A stretch of DNA of 64,000 bases. It comes from Lentilactobacillus kosonis (GTDB taxonomy: Bacteria; Bacillota; Bacilli; Lactobacillales; Lactobacillaceae). Positions 20,099-33,012 of this stretch are shown here, in pieces. Where the stretch lies: the NCBI RefSeq assembly GCF_003864335.1, contig NZ_BEXA01000002.1, positions 407,656-471,655 of the forward strand, in the 5' to 3' direction. The position numbers and the translations under genes were made by a program. The notes below the pieces were generated by a model that did no database searches, was not told the origin of the DNA, and saw only the letters and a list, made by a program, of their open reading frames with translations. Each line of letters starts with the position of its first letter. Position 1 is the stretch's first letter.

Positions 20099-23000
20099 TT
20101 ACATCATATCAAACAGACTAAGTTGGTTTTCATCAGGTAGTCCAGTTAAAATATTATTTTCAGTCATAAACTCAATTAAAGTTTTTGAAACCTTACCACG
20201 TTTTGCTAAATCCTCTTTTGAAATAAATGGCCGATCTTCACGAGCTGCCACAATCTGCTTAGCAACGTTCAACCCAAGACCAGGAACTGAATCAAATGGA
20301 GCAATTAATGTATTACCATCAATTAACCATTCCGAAGCATCAGACTTATCTAAATCCACCATCTTAAACTCATAACCCCGTTCAAGCATTTCATTAGCAA
20401 GTTCCAAGACCGTTAATAGGTTTTTTTCTTTAGTTGACGCTTCCATTCCCTTGTCATTGATTTCCTTCATTGCATTTTTAACAGCATCTTTACCCCTAGC
20501 CATTGACACAATATCAAAGTCATCAGCCCGAACCGAAAAGTAGGCAGCATAGTATACCAATGGGAAATATACCTTGAAATAAGCAATTCGCAAAGCCATT
20601 AAAATATAAGCGGCCGCATGCGCTCTAGGGAACATGTACTTAATCTTTAAACAAGACTGAATGTACCAATCCGGTACGTCAGCTTCCTTCATGGCTGCTT
20701 GCCATTCATCAGGAATTCCCCGACCTTTACGCACATGTTCCATAATTTGGAAGGCCATCTCTGAATCCAACCCCCAATGAATTAAATCGGTCATAATATT
20801 ATCACGACAACCGATAACATTCGCAATAGTGGCGGTACCGTTCTTAATTAACTCATCAGCGTTACCAATCCATACATCAGTTCCATGAGACAGTCCGGAA
20901 ATTTGTAGCAATTCAGAGTAGTTACTTGGATGAGTTTCTTCAAGCATGCCGCGAACAAACCGCGTTCCAAATTCAGGGACTCCAAGGGTTCCAGTTTTTG
21001 AATTAATTTGTTCTTCCGTTACCCCAAGAATTTCAGGGCTGGAGAACAATGACATCACTCCTGGATCATCCATTGGGATCGATTTAGGTTCAATTCCAGA
21101 TAAGTCTTGAAGCATTCTAATCATCGTTGGATCATCATGACCCAAAATATCAATTTTTAAAATATTGTCATGGATCGAATGGAAATCAAAGTGGGTCGTT
21201 TTCCAAGCGGCAGTCCGATCATCAGCGGGAAATTGAATGGGCGTAAAGTCATAAATATCCATATAATCCGGCACAACGATAATTCCCGCTGGATGTTGTC
21301 CCGTCGTTCGCTTAACTCCAGTCGCTCCCTTAGATAGGCGATCTTCTTCCGTGGAACGAAATACTTTTCCAGTGTCCCGTTCATATGCCTTTACATAACC
21401 ATATGCGGTCTTATCAGCAACAGTACCAATAGTTCCGGCCCGAAATACATTCTTCTCACCAAACAACACCTTGGTGTAGTTATGAGCAATTGGTTGATAA
21501 TCACCCGAGAAATTCAAATCAATATCAGGAACTTTGTTACCCGTAAAACCTAGGAATGTTTCAAACGGGATATCATGACCATCGCCAATCATTTCCGTAC
21601 CACATTCAGGACACTGTTTCTCAGGTAAATCATATCCCGAGCTATACTCACCCTTAGTAAAGAATTCAGAATGTTGACAGTTAGGACAACGGTAATGCGG
21701 TGGTAAGGGATTAACTTCTGTGATTCCCGTTAATGTTGCAACTAAACTGGATCCAACCGACCCACGTGATCCTACCAAATATCCATCTTTATTACTCTTA
21801 TGAACTAAACGCTGAGCAATCAGATAAATTACGGAGAAACCATTTCCAATAATACTTTTCAGCTCTTTTTCAAGTCGCTTTTCTACGATTTCAGGTAATG
21901 GATTTCCGTACATTGCATGGGCAGTATCCATAGTTTTATTTTGAATCTCATCCTCAGCCCCATCCATTCTAGGGGTATACAATTTATCCTTAAGCGGATG
22001 AACTTCATCGATGCTGTCAGCAATCGCATTAGTATTCGTAACAACAATTTGCTTAGCCTGTTCTTCGCCTAAGAATGCAAATTCAGATAACATTTCATCA
22101 GTACTTAAGAAATGTTGATCTGGAAGAGTTTGCCGGTTAAGCGGGTTGGCGCCACCCTGAGAATTAATTAATATTTTTCGATAGATATAATCATGCTCAT
22201 CTAAATAATGAACATCACCAGTTGCTACAACTGGTTTCTCCAACTCTTGACCTAAATCAATAATATTTTGAATAATTTCATGTAGTTTTGATTCATCAGC
22301 AACAAGACCCGAGTCAATTAATGGTTGATAAACTCGAGGAGGCTGAACTTCAAGATAATCATAGAACTTGGCTTTTTCACGGGCTTGTTCCATTCCTTTT
22401 TGCATCATCGAAGTAAAAACTTCTCCGCCAGAACAACCCGAGCCAACCAAGATTCCCTCCCGATACTTCTCCAGTTGTTTCCGTGGTACTCTAGGAACTC
22501 GGTAGAAGTACTCAACATTGGATAATGAAACGATTTTAAACATATTTTTAAGTCCTGCTTGAGTCTGAGCAAGTAAAACCGCATGACTTGGCCGAGCATG
22601 CTTATAAGCATCATTATCTGTCATATGATCATTCAGCTGGTCATGGTATCTAATATCATAATTGCTCTCCGCATCTTTTAAGAAGAGATAATTTAAATGC
22701 CCAGTTGTTTCCGCATCATAGACCGCTCGGTGATGGTGTTCCAAACTAACATCAAACTTTTTTGCTAGCGTATTTAGACGGTAACCCTTCAAATGAGGAT
22801 ACAAAAATCTTGCTAGCGTCAAAGTATCAATGATTGGATTCGAAATTTCTGACATTCCATGTCGTTTGTAGCCCGTATTCATAAAGCCAACATCAAAGGT
22901 AACATTATGGCCAACAATAATGGCGTCACCACAAAATTCTCGGAATAGTTTGAATACTTCTTCTTCAGATTTAGAACCTCTAACCATGTCATCTGTAATA

Positions 23001-24418
23001 GAAGTTAAATTAGTCGTTTGTTCTGACAACGGAAAGCCTGGGTCAATGAATTCCTCGAATTGATCGATCACGTTAGAGTTTTCCATTCTAACTGCTGATA
23101 ACTCAATCACCCGATCATAAATCGCTGACAATCCAGTAGTTTCAACATCAAAGATGACGTATGTGGCATCCTTTAAGGGGACGTGCGCGTCATTATAAGT
23201 AATCGGTTCCCCTTCATCGACTAGATTAACCTCAACTCCATAAAGCATTTTAAGGTCATTCTTTTCGCCAGCATGAAAGGCATCAGGAAATCCTTGAACT
23301 CCAGCATGATCAGTAATTGCAAGCGCCGAATGTCCCCATTTCTTAGCCCGCTTGGCAAAATCGGTAATGTTATTAGTTGCGTCCATTTGACTCATAGAAG
23401 TGTGTAAGTGCAGTTCAACCCGCTTTTCATCTGCTGGTGCTTTATCTTGCTTAATTGGATGACTAACGGCATTGATATCATTGGCCATCAAAGTTAGCTC
23501 ATGAGAATAGTTGTCTTCCTGGACGCTGCCTCGAGCTTTGATCCAGTTACCTTCCTCAATTCCATCGAATGCTCCTTGTTCATTTTTTCCAGAGAATTTC
23601 TTGATTGAAATCGATGACGTATAATCAGTAACTTTTAACATTAATAATTCCCGACCCGAACGAAGTGCCCGAATTTCCTTTGAGAACACGTAGCCTTCAA
23701 CGACAACTGAACGTTCTTCATCAACGATTTCATCCATCCTAATCGTTGGGATATCACCATTAATCTTCTTACCGATTGAGCTTGAACCACTATTAGAATT
23801 ACTTTTCTTAGGCTTTGAATCATTAAGCTTCATCGCTTCATTAGCTTTCTTGACCAATTCCACCCCGTTGGCTTCATTCCGTTTGCGCAATGCTTCAATA
23901 TTTTTTTGCGAAGCAGTTTCGTCAACAATTGTATGGATCGTGAAATTAGGAAATCCAGCTCGTCGGTAAAGATCTTCGATTGGACCAAGCGCAGTATTGG
24001 CCATGAAATTTTTAACAATTTCGTTTTCAGCCACGAACTGAACACGTTCATTTTGTAAATCTGGCAAATGATTATCACACAACTCTTTCAACAGCGGTGA
24101 GGTAACGCCAGAATTGGTAACAATCCATTCCCAGTAGTCTCTAAGCAACGGTTCATCAAACGACTGACTATCGGGCTGAATAATAAACGAAACATTAGCA
24201 ATATTATTAAAAGCCGCCTGTAATCTGTCATTAAACTGATCAAAGACCTCAAACGGTAAAATATTATTAGTGCTAATGTCAAATTGCCACTTGCGACTCT
24301 TTTCATGAACTTCCAATTTATTTAAACGAGCATTTTCAAAAATTGGATCATCTTTCATTTCAAACCACTTTAACTGTTCAAGAAGTTTTTGAAACATTTC
24401 ATTCTGATTTAGCGCCAA
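20099..24418 (-). CDS. polC: DNA polymerase III alpha subunit, Gram-positive type PolC
   Basis: The 1439-residue main replicative polymerase. Order of domains: N-terminal region, OB-fold (about 230-325), a PHP domain split by the insertion of the proofreading exonuclease ([14 protein letters not shown], then [16 protein letters not shown] with catalytic DxE, and [14 protein letters not shown]), the polymerase palm with [13 protein letters not shown], a zinc site (CPNC...CPEC) and a helix-hairpin-helix near [14 protein letters not shown]. Length and order are typical. The start is TTG 24418 after GAGGAGGAAGAAG. It is intact despite its length. Confidence 0.98.
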   Translation of the reverse strand: MALNQNEMFQKLLEQLKWFEMKDDPIFENARLNKLEVHEKSRKWQFDISTNNILPFEVFDQFNDRLQAAFNNIANVSFIIQPDSQSFDEPLLRDYWEWIVTNSGVTSPLLKELCDNHLPDLQNERVQFVAENEIVKNFMANTALGPIEDLYRRAGFPNFTIHTIVDETASQKNIEALRKRNEANGVELVKKANEAMKLNDSKPKKSNSNSGSSSIGKKINGDIPTIRMDEIVDEERSVVVEGYVFSKEIRALRSGRELLMLKVTDYTSSISIKKFSGKNEQGAFDGIEEGNWIKARGSVQEDNYSHELTLMANDINAVSHPIKQDKAPADEKRVELHLHTSMSQMDATNNITDFAKRAKKWGHSALAITDHAGVQGFPDAFHAGEKNDLKMLYGVEVNLVDEGEPITYNDAHVPLKDATYVIFDVETTGLSAIYDRVIELSAVRMENSNVIDQFEEFIDPGFPLSEQTTNLTSITDDMVRGSKSEEEVFKLFREFCGDAIIVGHNVTFDVGFMNTGYKRHGMSEISNPIIDTLTLARFLYPHLKGYRLNTLAKKFDVSLEHHHRAVYDAETTGHLNYLFLKDAESNYDIRYHDQLNDHMTDNDAYKHARPSHAVLLAQTQAGLKNMFKIVSLSNVEYFYRVPRVPRKQLEKYREGILVGSGCSGGEVFTSMMQKGMEQAREKAKFYDYLEVQPPRVYQPLIDSGLVADESKLHEIIQNIIDLGQELEKPVVATGDVHYLDEHDYIYRKILINSQGGANPLNRQTLPDQHFLSTDEMLSEFAFLGEEQAKQIVVTNTNAIADSIDEVHPLKDKLYTPRMDGAEDEIQNKTMDTAHAMYGNPLPEIVEKRLEKELKSIIGNGFSVIYLIAQRLVHKSNKDGYLVGSRGSVGSSLVATLTGITEVNPLPPHYRCPNCQHSEFFTKGEYSSGYDLPEKQCPECGTEMIGDGHDIPFETFLGFTGNKVPDIDLNFSGDYQPIAHNYTKVLFGEKNVFRAGTIGTVADKTAYGYVKAYERDTGKVFRSTEEDRLSKGATGVKRTTGQHPAGIIVVPDYMDIYDFTPIQFPADDRTAAWKTTHFDFHSIHDNILKIDILGHDDPTMIRMLQDLSGIEPKSIPMDDPGVMSLFSSPEILGVTEEQINSKTGTLGVPEFGTRFVRGMLEETHPSNYSELLQISGLSHGTDVWIGNADELIKNGTATIANVIGCRDNIMTDLIHWGLDSEMAFQIMEHVRKGRGIPDEWQAAMKEADVPDWYIQSCLKIKYMFPRAHAAAYILMALRIAYFKVYFPLVYYAAYFSVRADDFDIVSMARGKDAVKNAMKEINDKGMEASTKEKNLLTVLELANEMLERGYEFKMVDLDKSDASEWLIDGNTLIAPFDSVPGLGLNVAKQIVAAREDRPFISKEDLAKRGKVSKTLIEFMTENNILTGLPDENQLSLFDMM

Positions 24419-24441
24419 ACTTCTTCCTCCTCACTAACCAG

Positions 24442-24468
24442 AAAAAACTGGGGTTCCCCAGTTTTTTA
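24442..24468. terminator. Bidirectional terminator between proS and polC
   Basis: Perfect inverted repeat AAAAAACTGGGG / CCCCAGTTTTTT with a two-base spacer. Confidence 0.85.
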
Positions 24469-24481
24469 TAAACCTATTGTA

Positions 24482-26208
<1,727 letters not shown>

Positions 26209-26215
26209 TCAGATA

Positions 26216-27488
26216 TTAGTGCAAGAAATATCTGGAAATGTCATTCCATGTAACTAAGATCATTAGTAACATTAAAAAGGCAAAACCAATTAAAGTAATT
26301 ACCGTTTCTGTTTTTTCAGAAACTGGCTTATGTCTAATTGCTTCGATAATGTTCAGTAAAAATTTTCCTCCATCTAATCCTGGAATGGGAATTAGATTAA
26401 TAATTGCCAAGTTCAATGATAAGAACGCTAAGAAGTACATAACCCCAGCAATTCCACCTCGCGTTGCTTGAGAAGTAGTGGCAAAGATGGCAACTGGCCC
26501 GCCCAAATCATTTAAACTAAAATGTCCCGTAACCATCGACCAAAGAGCGGATAGCAACCGACCACCTAGGTTGAAAGTTTGCGTGAAGCCGCCTAAAATT
26601 TTAGCTTGAAAACTATCATCTAAATGCTCAGTTATACCAATAACACCAACTTTTTTGCCACTAGTAGTCACAGTTTTAGGGGTTAAGGAAATTGTTTTTG
26701 GTCTGCTTATCGTTTTGAACTTTAAGGTCGACCTTTTTGCCAGCTTTATCCTGAATGTTAGTAGCTAAATCATTCCAGTTAGTAGTCTTAACTCCATTAA
26801 CTGACAAAATTCTATCGCCATTTTTAATTCCAGCATCACGGGCCACTGAATCAGTCGGTGTAACGTTAACTCGATTTGAGTTATTCGCAACTCCTCCTTG
26901 AATAAATGCCAAAATTGTAAAAACTAAGATTGTTAAAATGAAATTATTAAATACACCAGCAACGTTAGTGATCATTCTATGTGGCAATGACGCTGACTGA
27001 AATTGAACATCGACTGGAGCAATTTGCACTTCAGTTCCATCTGATTCAATAATTGTAGCATCATGAGCAACCGAATATCGCTTAAGCTCTGATTCGTCAC
27101 CATTTTCGTATCCTTCTACATATAATTCATTCTCTAAATCTGTTTTGACAACTGTGACTGGAATTCCCTGGAACAATGAGTTTTTATTACTAGTATTAAT
27201 TGAGGTAACCAAGTCATCATCATTTAATCTCAAGGAAACCGGAGTTCCAGGTTTAATTTCTTCGTCATCATCAGCATCTCCTGCCATTCGCACATATCCA
27301 CCTAGTGGCAACAATCGTAGTGTAAATGTCGTGTGATTTCTAATAAAATAAAATAGTTTAGGCCCCATTCCAACAGAAAATTCACGAACTAAAATTCCTG
27401 ACTTTTTCGCTGCATAATAATGCCCAAATTCATGAGAAATAACAATGATCCCAAAAACAATAATGAATGCAATGATAGTTGTTATCAA
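26216..27488 (-). CDS. rseP: Site-2 membrane metalloprotease RseP/RasP (frameshifted)
   Basis: An intramembrane zinc protease that cleaves anti-sigma factors and signal peptides. The HEFGH zinc site is at residues 19-23 in the first membrane segment; a PDZ domain (DAGIKNGDRILSVNGVKTTNW) follows, and the third metal ligand is in LIPIPGLDGGKFLLNI. An extra A at 26695-26699 breaks the frame: removing it gives QTKTISLTPKTVTTSGKKVGVIG. Restored length about 424 residues. Between cdsA and proS as in most Firmicutes. Confidence 0.94.
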
Positions 27489-27507
27489 AGAGGTTGTCCT
27501 CCATTTT

Positions 27508-28296
27508 TTATATAATTCCGACTAGATGTAGAATAGGTAGCACTAATAATAAGCTGTCAAATCTATCTAAAATCCCACCATGGCCGGGTAATATTTTTCC
27601 TGAATCTTTTACATCATAATACCGTTTTAGTGCAGATTCAATCAAGTCGCCAAATTGACCAGCAATTGATAACAATGCCGTTACAACAACAATTGGCACG
27701 ATACTCATTGAGTTAATTGGATAAACCATCAAGAACAAGGAGCATAACACAATTGCACTTAATGACCCTAATATTGAGCCTTCCCAAGTCTTATTAGGAC
27801 TAATATGAGGAGCCAATTTATGCTTTCCAAATGAGCGACCAAATAAGTATGCTCCACTATCAGTAACCCAAACGATGAACAACGCATATAACAATGTAGT
27901 TAACGATAAATCACGAGCTAATGTGAAGTAGTGAAAACCTAATCCAATATAAATCATTCCTAACGTCAAAACTCCTACATCATCAAAAGTGAACTTGTTC
28001 TTTGAAAACACTGTTAACAATAGTAAAAGTAGTACGAAAATATAAAACAGGAACATTCGATCAATATGATCAGGTAGCATATTTAACCATGTATCGGGGA
28101 TGATTAACGTACTAACCCCTAAAAAACTTAGAATTGACTCAAATGAGATTAGTAACTTTTTCTTCATAACTAAAATTTCAGACATTGCGACGATTCCCAA
28201 AACCAGGGCGGCTAAATCGGTCCAAATTCCACCCGCGATGATTATCGGAATAAAAATAATTAACGCAACAACCGCAGTAATAACTCTTTGCTTCAA
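27508..28296 (-). CDS. cdsA: Phosphatidate cytidylyltransferase
   Basis: A multi-pass membrane enzyme that makes CDP-diacylglycerol from phosphatidic acid and CTP. The signature is seen in SPNKTWEGSILGSL and HGGILDRFDSLLLVLP, with about seven hydrophobic segments. I use TTG 28296 (MKQRVITAVVALI), which has GGAAGTG upstream and gives 262 residues; a longer frame back to 28413 would overlap uppS and is not family sequence. Between uppS and rseP. Confidence 0.95.
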   Translation of the reverse strand: MKQRVITAVVALIIFIPIIIAGGIWTDLAALVLGIVAMSEILVMKKKLLISFESILSFLGVSTLIIPDTWLNMLPDHIDRMFLFYIFVLLLLLLTVFSKNKFTFDDVGVLTLGMIYIGLGFHYFTLARDLSLTTLLYALFIVWVTDSGAYLFGRSFGKHKLAPHISPNKTWEGSILGSLSAIVLCSLFLMVYPINSMSIVPIVVVTALLSIAGQFGDLIESALKRYYDVKDSGKILPGHGGILDRFDSLLLVLPILHLVGII

Positions 28297-28309
28297 ATTA
28301 ACGCACTTC

Positions 28310-29071
28310 CTATTCGGTTTCAAGTCCGCCAAAACGTCGATGGCGACCTTGGTATTCAATAATTTCTGCTTGTAATGTTTCACCACTAAAATCAGGCCAA
28401 TACGTATCAACAAAGGCTAACTCACTATAAGCAATTTGCCATAACAAGAAATTAGATATCCGCTCTTCGCCACTTGTTCTAATCAACAAGTCTGGATCCG
28501 CGTACTCTCCTAGTGGAGCAGACATTAACTTATCGCTAAATACAGTTTCGTCAATATCACCAATGGCCAGTTCATCTTGTTTAACCATCGAGGCAACTTG
28601 TTTAACTGCGTCGATGATTTCCATTCGACTGCCATAATTGAGAGCGAAATTAAGAATCATTCCCGTACAATTAGCGGTTTGTGCAACTGCATCTGCCACT
28701 GCCTTTTGAGTTGCTTTGGGTAATTGATCGATTAGTCCCATAACCTGAACCTTAACGTTATTCTTAATCAGATCTGGAACGAAATCGCCAAAGAAAGTCA
28801 CCGGCAGCTTCATTAAGAAACTAACTTCCTTATCAGGTCGTTTCCAATTTTCTGTTGAAAATGCATATAAAGTTAACACCTTAACACCTAAATCACTAGC
28901 AGCAATTGTCACCCGTTTAACTGTTTGCATACCTTCTTTATGACCAGCAATTCGTGGTAAATGGCGTTTTTGAGCCCAGCGACCATTTCCATCCATAATA
29001 ATGGCAACATGGTTAGGAACATTATCTTTATCAATCTTTGTAACTAATTGTTGCTTATTTTCTCTATCCAT
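28310..29071 (-). CDS. uppS: Undecaprenyl pyrophosphate synthase
   Basis: A cis-prenyltransferase that builds the C55 lipid carrier for cell-wall synthesis. Conserved region I reads HVAIIMDGNGRWAQKR with the catalytic Asp, and later come FSTENWKRP and the binding motif IRTSGEERISNFLLWQ. Start ATG 29071 (MDRENKQQLVT) has AAAGGTGA upstream; length 253 residues. It is the first of the uppS-cdsA-rseP-proS run. Confidence 0.96.
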   Translation of the reverse strand: MDRENKQQLVTKIDKDNVPNHVAIIMDGNGRWAQKRHLPRIAGHKEGMQTVKRVTIAASDLGVKVLTLYAFSTENWKRPDKEVSFLMKLPVTFFGDFVPDLIKNNVKVQVMGLIDQLPKATQKAVADAVAQTANCTGMILNFALNYGSRMEIIDAVKQVASMVKQDELAIGDIDETVFSDKLMSAPLGEYADPDLLIRTSGEERISNFLLWQIAYSELAFVDTYWPDFSGETLQAEIIEYQGRHRRFGGLETE

Positions 29072-29101
29072 AATTTCACCTTTAAAACTCAACAAAAATA
29101 A

Positions 29102-29123
29102 AGGATGAGTGCCTGCTCATCCT
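29102..29123 (-). terminator. Terminator upstream of uppS
   Basis: On the minus strand AGGATGAG / CTCATCCT with a six-base loop and a following TTTATTTTTG. It follows the unknown gene at 29133. Confidence 0.7.
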
Positions 29124-29132
29124 AAATAATTA

Positions 29133-29567
29133 TTATTCTTCATTTGAGGCATCTTCAGGTCGATCAACCATTCGCCACTCGCCACGACCAGCATCCGCAA
29201 GCGTATTAAAGTACTTCAATAGGTTATTAGCATCTTCGGGGCTTACGCCACCTAAAACGTTAAGTCCTTTACCAGTAGTCATTGGTTCTGATAAATCAGT
29301 GATTTCATTATCATTTTCGATAGTTGCAGTTGAAAATGCCATTACCCAGTCATCTTCAACTAATTTAGAAACGATAAAGAATAAGTTAAAATCTTCCTGA
29401 ACATATGCTGGCATTGCAAACAATCCATCTTGAACCTGTTGTAATTCATTACCATTGTAATTTAAAGTCGTAATTTCATTAGGAGTAACTTCCATATTTA
29501 ATTTGAACAACATATGTTCAAATTCATCAGTGCCAGGAACTACTTCTACTTGATTATCATCAGCCAT
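29133..29567 (-). CDS. Hypothetical acidic protein between frr and uppS
   Basis: A 144-residue acidic protein with no family I can name. It has its own ATG ([20 protein letters not shown]) and GGAGA ribosome binding site 12 bases after the frr stop. Features are an alternating strand pattern ([23 protein letters not shown]), a helix near [19 protein letters not shown], and no membrane or signal segment. An apparent 336-residue fusion with Frr is produced only by a one-base insertion at the end of frr. Cotranscribed with pyrH-frr and ended by a terminator. Confidence 0.75.
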   Translation of the reverse strand: MADDNQVEVVPGTDEFEHMLFKLNMEVTPNEITTLNYNGNELQQVQDGLFAMPAYVQEDFNLFFIVSKLVEDDWVMAFSTATIENDNEITDLSEPMTTGKGLNVLGGVSPEDANNLLKYFNTLADAGRGEWRMVDRPEDASNEE

Positions 29568-29578
29568 ATTAATTTCTC

Positions 29579-30143
29579 CTATCCAGATACAACTTCTTTT
29601 TTCTTTTTCAGCGACTTTTTGATCAACCACTTTAATAGCGTCGTCAGTTACCTTTTGGGTTTCATCTTCAAATTTATGAAGTTCGTCATCAGTAATCTCT
29701 TCCGCTTTATGACTCTTCTTCAGAGCATCCATAGCTTCACGACGAACATTTCTGATTGCAACTTTTCCTTGCTCACCAGTCGCCTTAACTTGCTTAGCAA
29801 TTTCTTGACGTCGTTCTTCAGTTAAAGCTGGTACAGCAAGTCTGATAGCATTACCGTCGTTTGTAGGACTGATTCCCAAATCAGCCTCGTAAATTCCCTT
29901 TTCAATATTTTCAAGTGCTGACTTATCATATGGAGTAATCATGATAACTCTGGCTTCAGGAATTGAAATTGAGGCAACTTGATTCAAAGGTGTTTGGGCA
30001 CCATAGTAATCAACCATCACTCGATTTAATAAACTGGCATTTGCACGACCAGCTCTAATTCCACCCAAATCACGATCTAACGCTTCGTGGGCTTTTTGCA
30101 TTTTTGTTTTAGCTTCGTTGATAATTGTTTTAGCATCAGCCAT
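29579..30143 (-). CDS. frr: Ribosome recycling factor (one-base insertion near the end)
   Basis: Frr splits post-termination ribosomes together with EF-G. The 185-residue family layout is clear: [20 protein letters not shown], the hinge region [20 protein letters not shown] and the long helices to the end. The coding strand has six A where five are expected at 29597-29602; with five the protein ends EKEKEVVSG followed by TAG at 29579, the normal Frr end. As written, the frame runs on into the next gene. It follows pyrH with three bases between. Confidence 0.95.
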
Positions 30144-30146
30144 AAA

Positions 30147-30872
30147 TTATTTCTCCTTAACGGTTGTTCCGATATTTTCTCCAGTAACTACCTTGCGGAT
30201 ATTACCAGGTTCATTTAAATTAAATACAACTAATGGAATATGATTATCCATAGATAATGAACTAGCAGTTGAATCCATTACTTTTAATCCCTTACTAATA
30301 ATATCCATATAAGTTAGCGTATCATACTTAACTGCATCTTCGTTAGTTCTTGGATCATCTGAATAAATTCCATCAACCCCATTTTTTGCCATCAAAATTG
30401 CATTTGCATCAATTTCTGCGGCTCGTAATGCAGCAGTAGTATCGGTTGAGAAGTAAGGATTACCTGTACCACCGGCAAAAATTACTACGCGACCCTTCTC
30501 CAAATGTCGGACAGCTTTCCGACGAATGTATGGTTCGGCAATTTGGCGCATTTCAATTGAAGTTTGAACTCGAGTAGGTACCCCTAATGATTCAAGATTA
30601 TCTTGTAATGCTAGTCCATTCATAACAGTACCAAGCATCCCAATGTAGTCAGCTTGAGCACGTTCCATACCCATAGCGGCACCAGATTCACCACGCCACA
30701 TGTTACCACCACCAACAACAATTCCAATTTGAATTCCTAAATCATAAATATTCTTGATTTCAGCTGCAACGTCCTTGATAACTGGTGGGTTTATTCCAAA
30801 TCCTGCTTCACCTGCTAAAGCTTCACCACTTAGCTTTAACACGATTCGGTTATATTTTATATCAGACATCAA
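30147..30872 (-). CDS. pyrH: UMP kinase
   Basis: A 241-residue amino-acid-kinase-family enzyme that makes UDP from UMP. The ATP-binding start [14 protein letters not shown], the GGGNMWRGE loop and the nucleotide motif [18 protein letters not shown] are visible. It precedes frr with almost no gap, the standard arrangement. A promoter is seen upstream. Confidence 0.97.
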   Translation of the reverse strand: MMSDIKYNRIVLKLSGEALAGEAGFGINPPVIKDVAAEIKNIYDLGIQIGIVVGGGNMWRGESGAAMGMERAQADYIGMLGTVMNGLALQDNLESLGVPTRVQTSIEMRQIAEPYIRRKAVRHLEKGRVVIFAGGTGNPYFSTDTTAALRAAEIDANAILMAKNGVDGIYSDDPRTNEDAVKYDTLTYMDIISKGLKVMDSTASSLSMDNHIPLVVFNLNEPGNIRKVVTGENIGTTVKEK

Positions 30873-30902
30873 AGTGCCTCCTATTGTTAATCGTTAACTA
30901 TA

Positions 30903-30932
30903 ATTTTAGCATAATCTGAAGGGTAACAACAA
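30903..30932 (-). promoter_or_regulatory. Predicted promoter of pyrH-frr
   Basis: On the minus strand TTGTTG (30932-30927) and TAAAAT (30908-30903) lie 18 bases apart, with an extended -10 TGC just before the second box. Confidence 0.45.
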
Positions 30933-31010
30933 CACATCTGGTAATTTCAGAAATTCTTAGGATTGTTTAATTTTACTCTTCTCAGTAATCAACTAATTTA
31001 GTCGATAAAA

Positions 31011-31033
31011 AAAACGCCTCTAAGGGCGTCTTT
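31011..31033 (-). terminator. Rho-independent terminator after tsf
   Basis: On the minus strand GACGCC / GGCGTT around a six-base loop, followed by a run of T. Confidence 0.75.
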
Positions 31034-31040
31034 TAAATCA

Positions 31041-31916
31041 CTATTTCAATTGTGAACGAACTTCATCTTCAAAACTTTGTTTGTTTTGTTCGATTCCTTC
31101 ACCAACTTCGTAACGAACAAATTTACGGATAGTACCGTTCTTTGAAGCAACGAATTTACCAACAGTTTGGTCTGGGTCTTTAACAAATTCTTGGTCTTCA
31201 AGAGAAATTTCTGCCAAGAACTTGTGTAAACGTCCTTCAACCATTTTTTCAACGATTTTTTCAGGCTTACCTTCATTAAGAGCTTCTTCAGTAAGAGTCT
31301 TCTTTTCTTCAGCAAGACGATCAGCAGGAACTTCTTCCTTGTTAAGATATTCTGGGTTGATTGCAGCAACGTGCATAGCAACGTCTTTGGCAGTTTCTTC
31401 ATCAGCACCATCGATCAAAGTCAAAGCAGCGATTGAACCACCATTATGAAGATATGCTCCAAATGATTCGTTATCATTCTTTTCAACGATTTCGAAACGT
31501 CTCAACGTAACTTTTTCACCAGTAACTTGAGTTGTTTCAACGATATCATCCTTAACAGTACCTTTTTCTGTCTTAATGTTTAATGCATCTTCAACAGTTG
31601 CAGGCTTTTCAATAGCGATAGCATCACTAACTTTGTTTACAAGATCCTTAAATGGATCACTAGTAGCAACAAAATCAGTTTCTGAGTTGATTTCAACGAT
31701 GGCTGCAGTATTATCATGGATAGCGATATTTGCTAAACCGTTAGCAGCAACCCGGCCGCTCTTCTTTTCAGCTTTAGCAATACCTTTTTCACGTAATACT
31801 TCGATAGCCTTATCGAAGTCGCCTTCAGTTTCAACAAGTGCTTTCTTAGCGTCCATCATACCAACGCCAGTTTTTTCACGTAATTCTTTTACTTGAGCTG
31901 CAGAAATCTTTGCCAT
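31041..31916 (-). CDS. tsf: Elongation factor Ts
   Basis: A 291-residue guanine exchange factor for EF-Tu. The N-terminal UBA-like domain (AAQVKELREKTGVGMMDAKKALVE) and the TDFV motif in NSETDFVATSDPFKDL, which contacts EF-Tu, are seen; the two dimerisation/core domains follow. A GGGAGG ribosome binding site precedes the ATG. It is cotranscribed with rpsB; the 92-base gap holds a hairpin resembling one in the rpsB leader. Confidence 0.97.
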   Translation of the reverse strand: MAKISAAQVKELREKTGVGMMDAKKALVETEGDFDKAIEVLREKGIAKAEKKSGRVAANGLANIAIHDNTAAIVEINSETDFVATSDPFKDLVNKVSDAIAIEKPATVEDALNIKTEKGTVKDDIVETTQVTGEKVTLRRFEIVEKNDNESFGAYLHNGGSIAALTLIDGADEETAKDVAMHVAAINPEYLNKEEVPADRLAEEKKTLTEEALNEGKPEKIVEKMVEGRLHKFLAEISLEDQEFVKDPDQTVGKFVASKNGTIRKFVRYEVGEGIEQNKQSFEDEVRSQLK

Positions 31917-31944
31917 TTAATTGGCCTCCCTTTTCAAATAAAAA

Positions 31945-31988
31945 CTGACTCCACACTAGGCCAAATTGGTCTGAAGCGATAGAGTCAG
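31945..31988 (-). promoter_or_regulatory. Hairpin in the rpsB-tsf gap
   Basis: On the minus strand a perfect 7-bp outer stem CTGACTC / GAGTCAG encloses AGACCAATTTGGCCT. The core CCAATTTGG, and the TCAGTT after the stem, recur in the rpsB leader hairpin. There is no T run directly fitting a terminator other than a short TTTTTATTT. Confidence 0.4.
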
Positions 31989-32008
31989 CCTGAGTGCTTA
32001 ATTATTTA

Positions 32009-32779
32009 TTATTTGCCTTCAACTTCGTTAGCGATTGATTCAATTGAATCATCACTCTTGGCATTGTCACCAAAAGTTTCTTCGTTAACGTCGTCTTCGC
32101 CTTGGTTACCTTCAATGATAGCATCAGCCATCTTAGCAGTAATCAAACGAACGGCACGAATTGCATCATCGTTTGATGGAATGATAACATCGATATCATC
32201 AGGATCGGTGTTAGTATCAACCATAGCAACGATAGGAATGTTCAATTTTTGAGCTTCCTTAACAGCAATTTGTTCTTTACGAGGATCAACGATGAACATA
32301 ACGTCTGGAATTCTTGGCATATCTTCAATACCGCCAAGGAATCTTTCGAGTTTGTCTTGTTGTTTCATTAACAATGAAACTTCCTTCTTAGGAAGACGTT
32401 CGAAAGTACCATCAGTAGCCATCTTCTTTAATTCCTTTAATCTACGAACACGAGTTTGAATAGTGTTCCAGTTAGTTAAAGTACCACCAAGCCAACGATT
32501 GTTAACAAAATATTGACCTGCACGAGTTGCTTCTTCAGCAATTGCATCTTGTGCTTGCTTCTTAGTACCAACAAACAATACAACGGCACCCTTTGATGCT
32601 TCGTCTTTAACAAAGTTGTAAGCAGTGTCGATAAGCTTAACAGTCTTTTGTAAGTCGATGATGTAAATACCATTACGTTCAGTAAAGATATATTCCTTCA
32701 TCTTTGGGTTCCAACGACGAGTTTGGTGACCGAAATGTACTCCGGCTTCCAATAATTGTTTCATAGAAATAACAGCCAT
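32009..32779 (-). CDS. rpsB: 30S ribosomal protein S2
   Basis: A 256-residue S2. The start [20 protein letters not shown] and the conserved [19 protein letters not shown] are diagnostic; the end carries an acidic extension (about 30 residues) common in lactobacilli. ATG 32779 is used, with GGAGG before it; a longer frame up to 32854 is only the leader region. Cotranscribed with tsf. Confidence 0.98.
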   Translation of the reverse strand: MAVISMKQLLEAGVHFGHQTRRWNPKMKEYIFTERNGIYIIDLQKTVKLIDTAYNFVKDEASKGAVVLFVGTKKQAQDAIAEEATRAGQYFVNNRWLGGTLTNWNTIQTRVRRLKELKKMATDGTFERLPKKEVSLLMKQQDKLERFLGGIEDMPRIPDVMFIVDPRKEQIAVKEAQKLNIPIVAMVDTNTDPDDIDVIIPSNDDAIRAVRLITAKMADAIIEGNQGEDDVNEETFGDNAKSDDSIESIANEVEGK

Positions 32780-32819
32780 GATATAGCCTCCATTAGTTTT
32801 TTCCTCCTCAAAGATCAAC

Positions 32820-32853
32820 TGAATCAGACACCAAATTGGCACTAACCGATTCA
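32820..32853 (-). promoter_or_regulatory. Hairpin in the rpsB 5' leader
   Basis: On the minus strand TGAATC / GATTCA encloses GTGCCAATTTGGTGTC. It lies between the promoter and the rpsB ribosome binding site, where S2 or another r-protein could act. It resembles the hairpin before tsf. Confidence 0.4.
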
Positions 32854-32886
32854 TTACTTTGAGTGTGTATTTAAAATACCTAGAAA

Positions 32887-32915
32887 ATTATATCTAACAT
32901 TCGCCATTAAATCAA
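32887..32915 (-). promoter_or_regulatory. Predicted sigma-A promoter of rpsB-tsf
   Basis: On the minus strand TTGATT (32915-32910) and a perfect TATAAT (32892-32887) are separated by 17 bases. It leaves a leader of about 100 bases before rpsB. Confidence 0.8.
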
Positions 32916-33012
32916 CCTTTATTTATTGATTTGATGATAAAATCCTGCGAAATTTTTAAATTTTGATTAATCATGTTACAATATTGTTTCGAAACAAGGA
33001 GGCAACATATAA

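Noticed and set aside
22325..22614. Small frames within polC on both strands
   Set aside because: polC is continuous and fully explained; these frames lack start signals.
28297..28413. N-terminal extension of cdsA overlapping uppS
   Set aside because: The extension is out-of-frame uppS sequence; a TTG with a good SD sits at the family start.
32780..32854. N-terminal extension of rpsB
   Set aside because: The ATG with SD at 32779 gives the universal S2 start; the extension is leader RNA.
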